In this document: positions 50,701 through 58,358 of the stretch, in pieces
How positions within the stretch are numbered: position 1 is the first letter of the stretch
Layout of the letters: each line of letters opens with the position of its first letter
Program-made: the position numbers and the translations under genes
Source of the DNA: Protonemura montana
Lineage: Eukaryota; Arthropoda; Insecta; Plecoptera; Nemouridae
Assembly: GCA_947568835.1 (NCBI GenBank)
Contig: OX387605.1
Coordinates: forward strand, 20,960,418 to 21,024,417
Length of the DNA stretch: 64,000 bases
Reading direction: 5' to 3'
Notes under the pieces: generated by a model
Databases searched by the model: none
Told to the model about the DNA's origin: nothing
The model's input: only the letters and a program-made list of their open reading frames with translations

Positions 50701-52352
50701 TGGCTATCAGATGTTATCATCTTGAAAATATTTTATTACATTCGCAATTCCAAAAAAGTTTTCCTACACCAATCAATCACAAAGCAATGATAAGAAAGAA
50801 ATGAATAATATTTTTACTGGCGAGCGTTCAAATCTTTTTCTCCTGCTATTAATTTGTTCTTAGATTAAAACAAAGAAGCAAATTAAAGCAAACCACATCG
50901 CACCACATCCTAGCTGACCAACATCGGCGAGAGTAGATAATACAGACATGCATCACCCCGACAAGCACCCAGTGCTGACAGGCTCAGTCATATCCTAGCT
51001 ACATTTGTGCACCAATCGGGGGAAAAAAACGGCCGCCTCAGGGGCATGTTCCGAATGCACTAGCCACTTTTGACAAACCTTGCTCCCGTGTCAGCTACGT
51101 GAAACAGTCATTCCAAACATAATTGCATTTTAAATGCAGCTGTGTCTTTAGGTTATAATGCAAGCTGCTAAACACTATAATTTCAATAATTTTAGAAGAT
51201 GCAGCCGTATTCAAGAACGCGGCGAGTTCTAGTCTCGGGATTTGATTTAGAACCCTGACAGCTGCATCTAAGGTGGTCATAAGTCATGCATAAAGGGATA
51301 GAAAACCTGTGCAAAGCAATTTGCACAATTGATGCATAAGTACTAATAATTATGTAACAAGTACCATGTACTCAGAAGCATAATAAACGACCGGCACAAG
51401 TACAATGTTTCGTGTTTACCACGGGGTTTTGATGAAGAATGATCGTGAACAAAACTCGTTGCACTCGACGATGAAGTCTCACAGTCGGCTATAATTATTA
51501 ATGTTATTATGTGCGAAAAGCCGGCGAGTTTAGGGCATTTATAATTTCCTACTAGTTTTTCTGCGTCGAATCGAACGGACACGCGAACTTGCGATCGAAC
51601 CGATGCCATCCGCCAAGTTCATTAAAAGCACGGATATCTATTCAGGGACGCAAAGCATGTGATGCGATAAGAGTTTATCCACAGCACTGTGCAACAAAGT
51701 ATTAAGTCTTTGTTGACTCTGATAGTATCGTAAAGCAAGCATGTTTTTTTTTCCGTCTAGGTTCAATTTCTTTACTAGATTCGCCTTTCATATTTCTTTC
51801 AGTCATGGGTTACCCCGTCTATATCGTTAAAAAGCAAAAAAAAAAAAACACCAGACAATACGACGCCAAAAGGCGCTCATACAACTATAACAAAACTGAC
51901 GTCAAAAACTCACCGGCTGCCGCGGATTGTGCTGGCGTCGGAGGATGCGTCTTCGGATGCCAACTCGGTGGAGTCGGGAAGACAGCCGTCGATCCTGGAC
52001 GCCCGGAAGACGACATCGACGAGTCGCACGAGTTCTCCATCGAGTTACCAGCAATCTCTTCGACGATGCCGGACCCCGACGTCGCGCGTTGCTCGTCTTG
52101 CGCCTGGTTTCTCCTGAGAGCAGTTTGAGCGGCCATCACTCTTTGCCGTTCAGCCGTCAGACAACACTTTTCGCAAGGACACTTCCGAAACCGACAAAAC
52201 CGCTTGTGCCCTTTCAACGCGATTTTCAGCCCGTGATTGCGACATCGTGCGCAATTCGGCGCCGTGCGCGGGGTTCGTCGCGATGCACTGCTCGTGCTGG
52301 ACGCACTACCCACCATAACTGAACTCTTGTCGCTCTCAATATTTGCAATCAT
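4824..52352 (-). CDS. dsx: doublesex (dsx), three coding exons, male-type model
   Basis: Sex-determination transcription factor of the DMRT family; DSX dimers bind DNA in the nucleus and direct sex-specific differentiation. The model joins 52352-51914, 22719-22549 and 5116-4824 on the minus strand. Every junction is phase 1 with GT donors and AG acceptors, giving 903 nt, 300 residues plus stop. Seen directly: a DM zinc-binding domain (about residues 33-80), a UBA-like oligomerisation domain (about 160-203) and a Tyr-rich then Pro-rich tail (205-300). The paralogues Dmrt11E, 93B and 99B are unlikely because the DM domain carries GLKI, CEKC and the LTAERQ / QTALRR / QAQDE pattern of DSX. Introns are about 29.2 kb and 17.4 kb. 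Extra exons, 5' non-coding exons and a female-specific exon may exist and were not found. The join is inferred from phase, splice sites and domain order, not from transcripts. Confidence 0.85.
6690..6740 (-). mobile_element. 5S-SINE tail fragment
   Basis: Contains GTTTAACGACGCATCG, the reverse complement of the conserved tail end of the 5S-derived SINE; only a short piece is recognisable. Confidence 0.4.
8540..8870. other. GC-richer island in dsx intron 2
   Basis: About 330 bp of balanced base composition with overlapping open frames on both strands (plus from 8630, minus 8476-8829). It lies within the presumed sex-specific intron. No frame matches a known protein and no convincing acceptor or donor in dsx phase was identified. 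Confidence 0.4.
9273..9288. repeat. poly(G) run, 16 nt
   Basis: An uninterrupted G run in AT-rich dsx intron 2. Confidence 0.85.
9920..10012 (-). mobile_element. fragment of 5S-derived SINE tail
   Basis: A degraded tail of the same SINE family, with an ATTG-type tandem end (9925-9938) and a diverged version of the conserved tail block. Directly neighbours the long copy at 10030. Confidence 0.5.
10030..10495 (-). mobile_element. 5S rRNA-derived SINE, minus-strand long copy
   Basis: The reverse complement of the copy at 3935-4412. The 5S-like head is at about 10391-10450; the tail on this strand ends in an (AAT)n run (10028-10042), consistent with retroposition. A second short piece of the same body follows at 10530-10600. 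Confidence 0.82.
10530..10600 (-). mobile_element. fragment of 5S-derived SINE body
   Basis: Shares TTCATTCCCTCCAACCTCT and CCGAACAGAA with the body of the full copy immediately upstream, then loses similarity. A truncated second copy or a local duplication. Confidence 0.6.
11922..11936. repeat. poly(C) run, 15 nt
   Basis: An uninterrupted C run in dsx intron 2. Confidence 0.85.
12359..12694 (+). repeat. dispersed repeat family B, longest copy
   Basis: Runs from a TCGGTAATATGAAA-like start through the perfect short hairpin GCGCCACCCGATGGCGC (about 12431-12447), then AGATTAATTGAGC, AGTAGCATCCTCCATTT and TTTATCGCGATGACAGTTTA. Four copies in the window share this order of blocks. No tRNA or 5S head and no open frame were seen; class unknown. 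Confidence 0.7.
16005..16176 (+). mobile_element. tRNA-like SINE (family C)
   Basis: Begins near AGTGTCACGAGGCCACGAAT; the tRNA-like core holds TTGGTTAAAGCAATACCCGC and a B-box-like GGGTTCTCGTCCCC. The tail is TTTTTGAGAGGATATAGG then GAATGATAAAA. The head matches 56458-56590 and the tail matches the element at 60199-60328. Confidence 0.65.
16982..17830. repeat. 115-bp inverted-repeat pair with about 620-bp interior
   Basis: The left arm 16982-17096 and right arm 17716-17830 are near-perfect reverse complements with only a few mismatches. The outer ends both read TACACGC inward. The interior has no recognisable transposase. Either a non-autonomous element with long terminal inverted repeats or an inverted local duplication; no clear target-site duplication was seen. 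Confidence 0.7.
17380..17394. repeat. short G-rich tract
   Basis: A G-rich stretch (GAGGGGGGGAGGGCGAG) inside the inverted-repeat interior; a purine-rich low-complexity segment only. Confidence 0.4.
19675..19734. repeat. 20-bp imperfect tandem repeat, three units
   Basis: GCTGACGATGTGATGATATT and two variants start at 19675, 19695 and 19715, followed by looser GCTGATGAT-like echoes to about 19790. The open frame on the minus strand across it is explained by this low complexity. Confidence 0.6.
22549..22719 (-). CDS. dsx: dsx coding exon 2, divergent oligomerisation domain
   Basis: A 171-bp symmetric (phase 1/phase 1) exon. The acceptor is preceded by a pyrimidine-rich tract ending TTTGTTTTCCAG; the donor is G|GTGGGT with the intron starting at 22548. 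It codes for residues 147-203. The stretch [16 protein letters not shown] (172-187) aligns without gaps to the helix of insect DSX OD2 that carries FRYPW..MPL...IL, keeping F173, R174, P181, I186 and L187. The next 16 residues align without gaps to the DSX segment ending RIEE and stop exactly where other insects switch between male and female tails. The family's usual Trp is Val177 here. An alternative acceptor, GCAG|GTGAG, lies 12 bases inside the exon. This could also be read as a DMA-type UBA fold, but the DM domain argues for DSX. Confidence 0.82.
24045..24080 (-). mobile_element. 5S-SINE tail fragment
   Basis: GTCGTTTAACGACGCACCGT matches the conserved tail of the 5S-derived SINE; the rest of the element is not recognisable. 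Confidence 0.4.
25943..25958. repeat. poly(G) run, 16 nt
   Basis: An uninterrupted G run just inside a CAGTGGCGT motif (25924-25932), in a GC-rich stretch. Confidence 0.8.
26137..26759. mobile_element. putative TIR DNA element within a GACGCC repeat
   Basis: Starts CAGTGGCGT (26137-26145) and ends with its perfect reverse complement ACGCCACTG (26751-26759). GACGCC hexamer repeats lie just outside both ends (26108-26121 and 26760-26798), as if an element had inserted into or beside one hexamer tract. The inverted ends are only 9 bp and no clear target duplication was found, so this is tentative. No transposase frame. Confidence 0.4.
26760..26798. repeat. GACGCC hexamer repeat
   Basis: About six copies of GACGCC with one GACGTC variant; a shorter version lies at 26108-26121. 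Confidence 0.8.
26969..26990. repeat. poly(C) run, 22 nt
   Basis: An uninterrupted C run lying 40 bp after a CAGTGACGTAACTAGG motif (26921) that resembles the CAGTGGCGT ends nearby. Confidence 0.85.
28631..28698. repeat. two-step hairpin
   Basis: The inner arms TCAAACATTCACAT (28655-28668) and its perfect complement (28672-28685) enclose a 3-nt loop. The outer arms ATTTCAATAT (28631-28640) and 28689-28698 also pair perfectly. Probably a short foldback element or cruciform. Confidence 0.75.
31504..31534. repeat. heptamer tandem repeat GGATAAT
   Basis: Four copies of the ATAATGG heptamer, a simple microsatellite. Confidence 0.85.
32095..33947. repeat. 80-bp satellite, about 23 units
   Basis: A contiguous array in dsx intron 1 with no spacers. 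A unit contains TGAAGGTAGGTTCTAAATTA, GTGCACCAATATGTTAGGCT and CAGCCAGCTAGCTGCATAAC. The first three units are 79 bp and read CAGTTAGGCTTCACCG; later units are 80 bp. A middle block reads ATGTTAGGCTGCACCG and the right block ATGTTAGGCTTGACCG. Units are nearly identical within blocks, which indicates recent local amplification. Confidence 0.97.
33965..34327 (-). other. unexplained 120-codon open frame beside the satellite
   Basis: An open frame of 120 codons on the minus strand beginning just after the satellite ends. Its composition is more balanced than the surrounding AT-rich DNA. It has a basic stretch ([12 protein letters not shown]) but no motif I can assign. It could be a piece of a decayed transposon or chance. 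It is on the dsx strand but has no obvious splice sites in phase. Confidence 0.25.
35268..35333 (-). mobile_element. tRNA-derived SINE core
   Basis: On the minus strand: an A-box-like TAGCACAGTTGGTAGAGCA and a B-box-like GGTTCGTATCC in tRNA spacing. The 3' acceptor arm is missing, so it is not a functional tRNA gene. The sequence to its right (GGTTCATAATAAAATAG and the following 60 bp) is repeated after the next element. Confidence 0.7.
35425..35590 (-). mobile_element. foldback element with tRNA-like core
   Basis: The left arm (35425-35465, starting TTATTATTAAGATCACTAAT) and right arm (35549-35590, ending TAATAATAA) are imperfect inverted repeats of about 41 bp. Between them, on the minus strand, lies a tRNA-like core: A-box TAGCTCAATTGGTTAAAGA and B-box-like GAGTTTGAGTTCCC. 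The tail matches the plus-strand elements at 16101-16176 and 60250-60328. Confidence 0.65.
36139..36320. mobile_element. two tRNA-like SINE cores in inverted orientation
   Basis: At about 36139-36213 a minus-strand core with B-box GGTTCGTATCC; at about 36245-36310 a plus-strand core with A-box TAGCTCAGGTGATGGAGAAC and a decayed B-box. Both carry GGGAGGTCC before the B-box, so they belong to one family. Neither has an acceptor stem. Confidence 0.65.
36458..36490. repeat. perfect 14-bp hairpin
   Basis: TTCATCAGTCATGA (36458-36471), 5-nt loop, then its exact complement (36477-36490). Not followed by a T-run on either strand, and not part of a recognised gene. Confidence 0.8.
38560..38850. other. 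CpG-richer block in dsx intron 1
   Basis: About 290 bp with more CpG and balanced base use than its flanks. No open frame of note, no repeat copy elsewhere in the window, function unknown. Confidence 0.35.
39215..39262. repeat. short GGTAC-containing tandem repeat
   Basis: TTTTGGTACTT occurs three times in about 40 bp, then GCGGTACT. A small imperfect repeat. Confidence 0.6.
39440..39625 (+). repeat. dispersed repeat family D
   Basis: Shares TTTTTGTGGCCAACTTTGAA, a run of A/AGC, TTCAACTTTTGATAGCCATG, AAGATGCTGAGATCGCC and GACAGAGCTT with copies at 49100, 55670 and 59005. All four are on the plus strand. Confidence 0.65.
42995..43310 (-). repeat. dispersed repeat family B, minus-strand copy
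   Basis: The reverse complement of the 12359 copy, block by block, with the same short hairpin (about 43248-43264) conserved perfectly although the flanking DNA has diverged. Confidence 0.7.
44329..44349. repeat. poly(C) run, 21 nt
   Basis: An uninterrupted C run; a second run of 14 C lies 180 bp further on (44530-44543). Confidence 0.85.
44530..44543. repeat. poly(C) run, 14 nt
   Basis: An uninterrupted C run, same orientation as that at 44329. Confidence 0.85.
46930..47468 (+). pseudogene. decayed 3' end of a non-LTR retrotransposon (LINE)
   Basis: The frame at about 46951-47193 codes for [17 protein letters not shown] then [20 protein letters not shown], the typical C-terminal region after the reverse transcriptase domain of many insect LINEs. 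A frameshift follows; another frame continues with [16 protein letters not shown] and ends near 47370. The element closes with an A-rich (AATAAAATA) tail at 47452-47468. A stop lies just upstream and the 5' part is missing, so it is inactive. Confidence 0.75.
49100..49215 (+). repeat. dispersed repeat family D
   Basis: TTTTTCGTAGCCAACTTTGA, TTTTGATAGCCACGGAGATG and TTACAGAGCG match the other copies in the same order. Confidence 0.6.
50226..50249. repeat. poly(G) run, 24 nt
   Basis: An uninterrupted G run, about 1.7 kb downstream of the DM exon within dsx intron 1. Confidence 0.85.
50393..50500. other. G-rich block in dsx intron 1
   Basis: A strongly G-rich plus strand (GGGGGCGGCGGTGGCAGCAG). 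The minus strand, which is the dsx strand, is open across it and would code for a Pro/Ala/Thr-rich stretch ([20 protein letters not shown]). DSX linkers can be of this composition, but the upstream AG candidates lack a pyrimidine tract. Confidence 0.35.
51914..52352 (-). CDS. dsx: dsx coding exon 1, DM domain
   Basis: Codes for residues 1-146 plus one base of codon 147. The ATG at 52352-52350 has an in-frame TAG eight codons upstream, so the start is well supported. The DM domain holds the two interlocked zinc sites: C34, C37, H40, H49, C53, C58, C60 and C63 are all present. The recognition helix follows with [10 protein letters not shown] and QTALRR. A Ser/Pro/Thr-rich linker comes after it. 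The exon ends at a strong GTGAGT donor (intron starts at 51913), phase 1. Reading through the donor would add only about eight residues before a stop. Open frames on the opposite strand across this exon are shadows produced by its high GC content. Confidence 0.95.
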
Positions 52353-52850
52353 CCAAAGACAACGTCGCTAAAAAAACCCGCCGTCTCCCACCGCAAACAC
52401 TCCCAAGTTCCAACTAAAAACAAACACACACGCGGGACGCACGTGGCTTTTTTCGTCTTGAAATTCAAATAATTCGGCAGCGTTGCTGGCGCGCGAGTTG
52501 CGCATGCGTTAGGAGTCGACAAGGAGAGCGCGGCATGCGGACCGGGCTGTGGAGCGAGGCGGACTGATAAATGACGTGCCGGTGCTGTCGATGCACCGAC
52601 TGCAGCAGGCGAGTGCAGCGCTGTGCAGCGGACGTCGGAAGCGTCGTCGCGAGCGCTGCACGACGAGTGAGCTGCAATGTGTTTGTGGATAGCTGGCTCC
52701 TGACTGTCGACGACGCCGTCGCCGCGGTCTCGACTGTATGCACCGGGACGGGGCCAGGGGCACGGTGGCGGGCGAGGGACCGCGGCGAGATGGAGGTTTT
52801 TACGACTTTTGGCTGGTTGGGTGTTGCTTGGTAAAACGCCGAGATAGCTT
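51930..52850. promoter_or_regulatory. CpG-rich island over dsx first coding exon and presumed promoter
   Basis: A block of roughly 900 bp that is clearly richer in G, C and CpG than the AT-rich surroundings. It covers the DM exon and about 500 bp upstream on the minus strand. Its density of long open frames in several phases is a GC effect. The transcription start of dsx most likely lies in or near its upper part, but no TATA box or initiator was identified. Confidence 0.5.
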
Positions 52851-54469
52851 GTCTAGCTGTTTCGCGGCGACTTATGATCTCGAGGCACTTACCGACTGGT
52901 TGGTCAATTGTGTTACAGTCAATTCGTATTTCAGTAATTATGTCAGATTCTGGGGGTGAAACTCAACTGTCATGGTGTTCGCGGGTCAATTACGATCCCA
53001 TCTGGTACACAATTTTACCCACACAACTCTTGCAAACAAGTTTTAGCTACAATCGACTGTCAGCACCTTTGTTTAAAACAAGCCTAGAATCACTTCTAAG
53101 GTGGTAATTCCGTATGAAAATTGAAATTTCCCACGAAGCGATGGATTTTTTTTTCAAAAAGCCGGAACCCTAGACACCTTAAATTGAGTTAATGCACGAC
53201 GTCTCCGCTGTGAACATCACAGAAGGCCGCGTTGTTGTTCAGTTGTCGTAACCGTGGGGTCGCTTGATAAAGAGAGGGAAAAAGATAGTTATGCCAGCAC
53301 AGTTGCCCAACTCCCAAAGGATATCACTTTCCCGTCTGCGACTGATAGCAATAATCTAAGCACAATGAGGCAAAAATGCACAAGCAAGCTTGTAAAAACC
53401 ACACCATACAGTGTGTGTTATTTGTGTCATTCTGATTGATCTTTGATCTCCCACCAATCGCGTATTTCTTGGTTATATCTTCTTGGATTCATTATTCCAA
53501 TTACTTTGCTATCCCAAATGATATGAATTTATTTCTTCGAGTTCGATTTTCGTTTGGATGGAAATGTAGAACAGTGTGTTTGAGGGAACCGTCGCTTGGT
53601 GTCGGTACAATTATCAATTTCCAAATACAGTTTTCCTGTCTTTACTTTCTGTAGTTATTTCGGTAAGGTCATGGATTTGTAGGTCAATGTTTGGGGCAAG
53701 GAGGTATACTAAAAGTTTTTTTTTTAGTTTCTGTGTAAACATATTAGTCGTCTCCAAATGGGGGTGTAATTTCTCCAGGCCCCAACCAATGAGGTCCAAT
53801 GTAAATGGATATATTTTTAAGCTTCACATTCAATGTTTGACTAATTTGCCACAATCAACAAAAAATGAAGACATAGCTTGATGATAAATTTGATCAAAGC
53901 CCCGATGTTGCTAAACTGTATACAAATATTAAACCACTAATTTCAATTAAGAATTGATCTGCCAAATCCTTTGCACGGTTGATAAAAGAACTGAAATGAG
54001 CACCGAACAAGCGTTTAAAAAACTGAACCTTTTAAAATTGATGGCAGCCAATTAAAAATCAAGGTAATTAATATGGCAATTAATATGCCATGAAATCGCA
54101 AGCTTGGACAGAAACATCGATCCCGTCCCAAATGGCGTACAATACTGTAAAACTGCGAAAAAACAGATCATTTTATTACAATATATTTTATAGTGGCAAA
54201 CATACTACCTCTATAAGTTCTGTTTCGTAATGATGGCAATACACTTTTCAACATTTAACACGAGGGTTGATGCCAATGCGGTTCTCTTTGCAACAAACCA
54301 ATTGCCATATTAACTAGCCGCAGCTCCTTCGTGCTTGCAACTTGCAAGTAATTTATTAGGATATTGCCGGTATTCGCTATCCGTGGGGTATCGGTGTCGC
54401 GATCTTGGTAGAACAAAACGCTGCCGGGACGCTGCACGCGACGCCGATGGGCGTCGAAGGGTACTGGTT

Positions 54470-54496
54470 GGGGGGGGGGGGGGGGGGGGGGGGGGG
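54470..54496. repeat. poly(G) run, 27 nt
   Basis: The longest homopolymer seen, in the dsx-UXT intergenic region. Length may be affected by sequencing error. Confidence 0.8.
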
Positions 54497-54780
54497 CACT
54501 GCTATACGTTGTAGCAATTTCTGAATGAGGAACAGGGCGAAGTTTTTTTTATATCTGGTAGCTGGAAAGACACAACTGCACATATTCGGATAAATTCACT
54601 TTTTTCGTGATATCTGACGCTATTTTAAAGTTATTTCGCGGATGCATGTATATGGTAATGTAGTCTAGAAGAGGTAAATATTTCAATTCGACCCTTGATA
54701 AGTTTGAAACAAGAATTGTCATCCCACACCTCTTCTTCTGAAAATGAAATTAATTATAACCAAAAATCTAAAATTGAGTT

Positions 54781-54835
54781 ATAATTATAATATATATATA
54801 GTTATATAGTTATATATATATAGTTATATTATAAT
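54781..54835. repeat. TA-rich microsatellite
   Basis: TATATATATAGTTATATAGT-type alternating sequence between dsx and UXT. Similar tracts lie at about 1298-1325 and 38330-38375. Confidence 0.8.
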
Positions 54836-55093
54836 TGAGTTATTGAGTTTGAATCTTTGAGTTATATAGATGTCACAGTCTTGGAAAAATATTTCCTCAT
54901 AAGCTACAAATGTTCCGCCTGTGCATATTTGTAAACTCTAGGAAGTCCGTAATCTGCCACTATGTCACATAAAATTGTTTACGTTTACTAAATTACAGTT
55001 TTAACCATTTCACATTTTTTTGAGGGATTTATGAATTTGATAAAAACCGTAGAGAAAATTCGTGATTCAGAAATAAGAAGCAAGTGAATATAT

Positions 55094-55490
55094 ATGCATG
55101 AATGGATCAACGACTCTCGTCGTCTGTCGGGCCATTGTCGCCACCACCGTCGAATATCACGGCGTCTTTTTACGATCCGACGTCGCTTTTATAGGCTAGA
55201 CGTCGTGCATGTCAGTCACCCCTTCTCTCTTGTCCACCGACGCACACAGAATCGCCTTGTGACAAAAGGGAGACGAGTAATGAATCGTGAATCGTATAAA
55301 ACGATCCAGCTCGAAAGAACTATTAATTCCAGTCGACGATTTTAAATTTATTTTCTTATCCTCGACCGAATCGTAAGATTTCTCGGCGTCTAAATCGTCG
55401 TCGTTATTGCTGTACTGGCTGGATGACGTTTTTTTTTTGTATTACCGTCGGCGTCGGCTTCTATCGACAACGTAAAAATAAAAATATTCA
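55094..55490. other. CpG-rich block of unknown origin
   Basis: About 400 bp unusually dense in CGTCG and CGACG between dsx and UXT, in otherwise AT-rich DNA. It contains an 83-codon open frame rich in arginine, which the base composition explains. No product, repeat copy or promoter element was recognised. Confidence 0.45.
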
Positions 55491-55669
55491 AACTAAGTCG
55501 TCTTAATGGCAATAGACGACTGTGTGGATGTGCTAATATTTACTCAAAGGTAATTAAAATATTTTGAAAAGCTTATGACAACAAAATATGCTACTAATGT
55601 ACCATGCTACCATTCGTCTCTTAAACAGTAAATTTAAATAGGCGTCCAAGAATTAAAATTATCAAGCAA

Positions 55670-55815
55670 GTAACCATCTCAATTTTTCTTAGAATGTAAT
55701 TTTTGTTGCCAACTTTGAAAACAAAAAAAAAACTTTCAAGAATATGCTTTTCAATGGTGGATTCAACTTTTGCTAACCGTGGAGATGCTTAGATCACCCG
55801 ACAGAGCTTTTAAAT
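55670..55815 (+). repeat. dispersed repeat family D
   Basis: TTTTTGTTGCCAACTTTGAA, GATTCAACTTTTGCTAACCG, GGAGATGCTTAGATCACCCG and ACAGAGCTTTT match the other copies. It lies between dsx and UXT. Confidence 0.65.
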
Positions 55816-56457
55816 ATTACCTTACCGGGACTGTATGCAATTCTTCTGCCTTCCGTGTAGACAAGGGCAGCCCAAATATATTCATAGGCAATATTAGAAA
55901 CTTTCCTCTCAAAAGACTTAACGTAATGATAAGCGCATTTATAAAAACTAATGAAATGAAAACTTAAAGCGTGCTGTATTAGGCAAAAAGAACCGCATGG
56001 CCGAAAAGCCGGGCCTGGTATTACGTCCATTTCAAAGTAGTAGGTACCTACTAATAGTACTTTTTCTAAACGATGTATCATATTTTGCATTATGTATAAG
56101 TACCTTGGTTTTGTATAGATACTTGTTCTGTATTTTGCTGTATTTTTCTCCAGTAAAATACGTTACAGATATATTCAACAAACATTCATTTTACAAGAAT
56201 TTTGTTATTCACTAGCAGATCAGGGACTGTTTTTTGTTTGTTTGTTATGGTTTAGGAGTTTTCGGTGAGATACAATTAATTTTTAGTGCAAGGGATTACA
56301 GAGGTGTTTTTCAATGTTATTTCGTTTCAAAAATAATTCACAAACTTGAACCTTGCTACCAAATCAATCCATGGTGTGTAGTTATGTTCCCTACCCAACA
56401 ATAATGTCAATTTGAATTGGTGCCAAAACTTCAGGCCACGCCGCCTAGGTTGCGCTG

Positions 56458-56590
56458 ATGGTAGTGTCAGGGCATGAATGGAAGTTGCTCAGGGATTCCA
56501 ATTTTTCTAAAGCCTTTTAAGATATTTTGGCAGCTTATACACGTGCCGCAGATCTTGAACAAATTTGAGTTCAAGTCTCTTATTGTCTGT
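56458..56590 (+). mobile_element. tRNA-like SINE head (family C)
   Basis: Aligns with 16005-16140 over GTAGTGTCAGGGCATGAATG, TTGCTCAGGGATTCCAAT and TTTTAAGATATTTTGG. The tRNA-like part is badly decayed. Confidence 0.5.
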
Positions 56591-57206
56591 GTATTATTTC
56601 ACAATATTATGTAGACATTGTCCAGATACATACGTACAAATATTTACTATCATCTTTCACTATTTACAGCAAGTTACGAGTTAGCCCGCTAAAAATTTGT
56701 TTTTATTTACTCCTATTTTTAGTTGACAACTGATAAGTAATAATATTCGTCAATATTACAGAAAGCCCTTCTTAATAAACACTTTTCACTTTACTTCTAA
56801 GCTGTTTGAGACGTGATGTTTGAGAGATGTTGAGAGAGAGATGTTTTGTGTGAAAGATTCAGTTACTGGTTATAGAGAAGAATATCCCCTTATATTAAGG
56901 GGAAGCGGTATTGGCTACTGTTGCTCAGATAATTGTCTTTCTCTCGTGGCATTTAACTCCAAAAATCAAATGATTTACTTATGAAGTAGAGAAACAAAAA
57001 GTAAGCTTGAAAAGTAATTCTATTTGTTATCTGCATGTAAATGCTGCGTTGCTTTTGAGGTTATGTTATGATCCAGAGCATATAATTTTAAATACATTCT
57101 AAATACAATTATCATTCTCAGTCAATGGTATTTTCAAACGAAAAGAGTTAATCAGAGTTAACATTAACATGTTCTTGATTGCAGCTGTGTCTTCCAATTT
57201 TGCAAA

Positions 57207-57659
57207 ATGAATTCAGAAATCCAGGAGAAAATTCTACGATACGAGGCTTTCATCAACGATCACTTGAAAGAAGATTTAAAAAACGTGTACTTTAAACGTA
57301 ACAAGTTAAGCAGTGAAATCAGTGAATACATTCAACTCAAGAACTCCATCGAAGCTATCACCGATCTGGACGATACATTCAAAACTAAGATGGACATAGG
57401 ATGTAGTTTCTTCATGCAAGCAAATGTTGCTGATACATCAAGAATATTTGTTGACGTCGGTCTAGGATGTTTTGTTGAGTTCACACTTGCGGAGGCTCTC
57501 CGATTTGCTGACCATCGAATCAAGTCATTGACATTACAGACTGATAAGTTAAAGAAAGATTCAGCCAAAATCAATGGGACAATCAAGTTAATGCTGGGAG
57601 GTCTAGCAGAATTGCAGAGTATTAAGAATACCGAAAAGAATGTGCGGAGAGATTTATAA
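57207..57659 (+). CDS. UXT: UXT, prefoldin-like alpha-type chaperone subunit
   Basis: A 150-residue protein matching the whole length of UXT (about 157 residues in human), a prefoldin-like subunit of the URI/R2TP-associated complex that also acts as a transcription cofactor. Visible marks are the N-terminal coiled coil beginning with KILRYEAFINDHLKEDL, the central beta-hairpin block with a cysteine in MDIGCSFFMQA, then DTSRIFVDVGLGCFVEFTLAEAL, and a C-terminal helix. The coding region is one uninterrupted exon. A good acceptor (TTCTTGATTGCAG, ending 57184) lies 22 bases before the ATG, so a 5'-UTR intron is likely. The gene diverges from dsx and runs in the same direction as the decarboxylase gene 700 bp downstream. 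Confidence 0.93.
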   Translation: MNSEIQEKILRYEAFINDHLKEDLKNVYFKRNKLSSEISEYIQLKNSIEAITDLDDTFKTKMDIGCSFFMQANVADTSRIFVDVGLGCFVEFTLAEALRFADHRIKSLTLQTDKLKKDSAKINGTIKLMLGGLAELQSIKNTEKNVRRDL

Positions 57660-58358
57660 AACGATAGCAAACTTTTGAAGAAAATCGACCTTTCAAAATC
57701 TACACTCCCTTTATTTTTTGTATTTGTGTTTACTGATAATTAATATTATTGTTCAGGAATATTTCATCTTGTTATTATTTGTTTCACATTGTTTCACAAG
57801 GAAAAGTAAACAGCATGAAGAAATATAAACATCCTTAAAGCTTAGAAATGATATGGGTTTATATTTGCAGCATGCTGGATGCATTAAAGATGCTTTGTAA
57901 TTTATCACAATAGCCATATCCTTATCTTGGTCCAATTGATGCTATTTATTTACCTATAGGTTGTTTTCAGCAAAAATATTACTATTTCTAAAATATTTGC
58001 ATTCATTTTAGTACGTTCGAGTATTTCGCTTAAGGCTTCTTGGTGTGTTTTCACTGTTTTTATTTTATTTTTATTACAAGAAATCTAGCCCTAATTTGTT
58101 TTCATGTTTTCCGGCGAGCTGATCATTTTGACTGTAGGGTATTCATATTTTAATTAACTAATCAAATTCTTCATTATTGCTGACATGCCATACATTGTTG
58201 CTAAATCATAGCAGTAATACTATTATTCTCCAATCAAAGCCTAATCAGGAAGGACTTAGTGAATTAAATCAAGGTAACAAAATTGAATCAATTAAGAAAC
58301 AACAAGGACGTCCTATAAATACTAAAGCTAACCCCAACACAAGCTTTATTTCGCTACG
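57660..58358 (+). other. UXT 3' flank and decarboxylase promoter region
   Basis: About 700 bp of AT-rich DNA between two genes in the same orientation. It must contain the UXT polyadenylation site and the decarboxylase promoter and 5' UTR. No clear TATA box or AATAAA was assigned. Confidence 0.5.

Larger units (their letters stand above)
22720..51913 (-). other. dsx intron 1
   Basis: About 29.2 kb separating the DM exon from the oligomerisation-domain exon. It contains the 80-bp satellite (32095-33947), clustered tRNA-like elements (35.2-36.4 kb), a decayed LINE 3' end (about 46930-47468), a putative TIR element (26137-26759), copies of repeat families B and D, hairpins at 28631-28698 and 36458-36490, and five poly(G)/(C) runs. 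Further small dsx exons could be hidden here; none was recognised. Confidence 0.6.
52353..57206. other. divergent intergenic region between dsx and UXT
   Basis: About 4.85 kb between the dsx start codon (minus) and the UXT start codon (plus). It should hold both promoters and any 5' non-coding exons. Visible contents are the upper part of the CpG island, a 27-nt poly(G) run (54470-54496), an AT microsatellite (54781-54835), a CpG-rich block (55094-55490), a family D repeat (55670-55815) and a tRNA-like repeat head (56458-56590). No other gene was recognised. Confidence 0.6.

Noticed and set aside
51927-52322. 131-codon plus-strand open frame opposite the DM exon
   Set aside because: A shadow of the GC-rich DM-domain exon, which has a clear family match on the minus strand.
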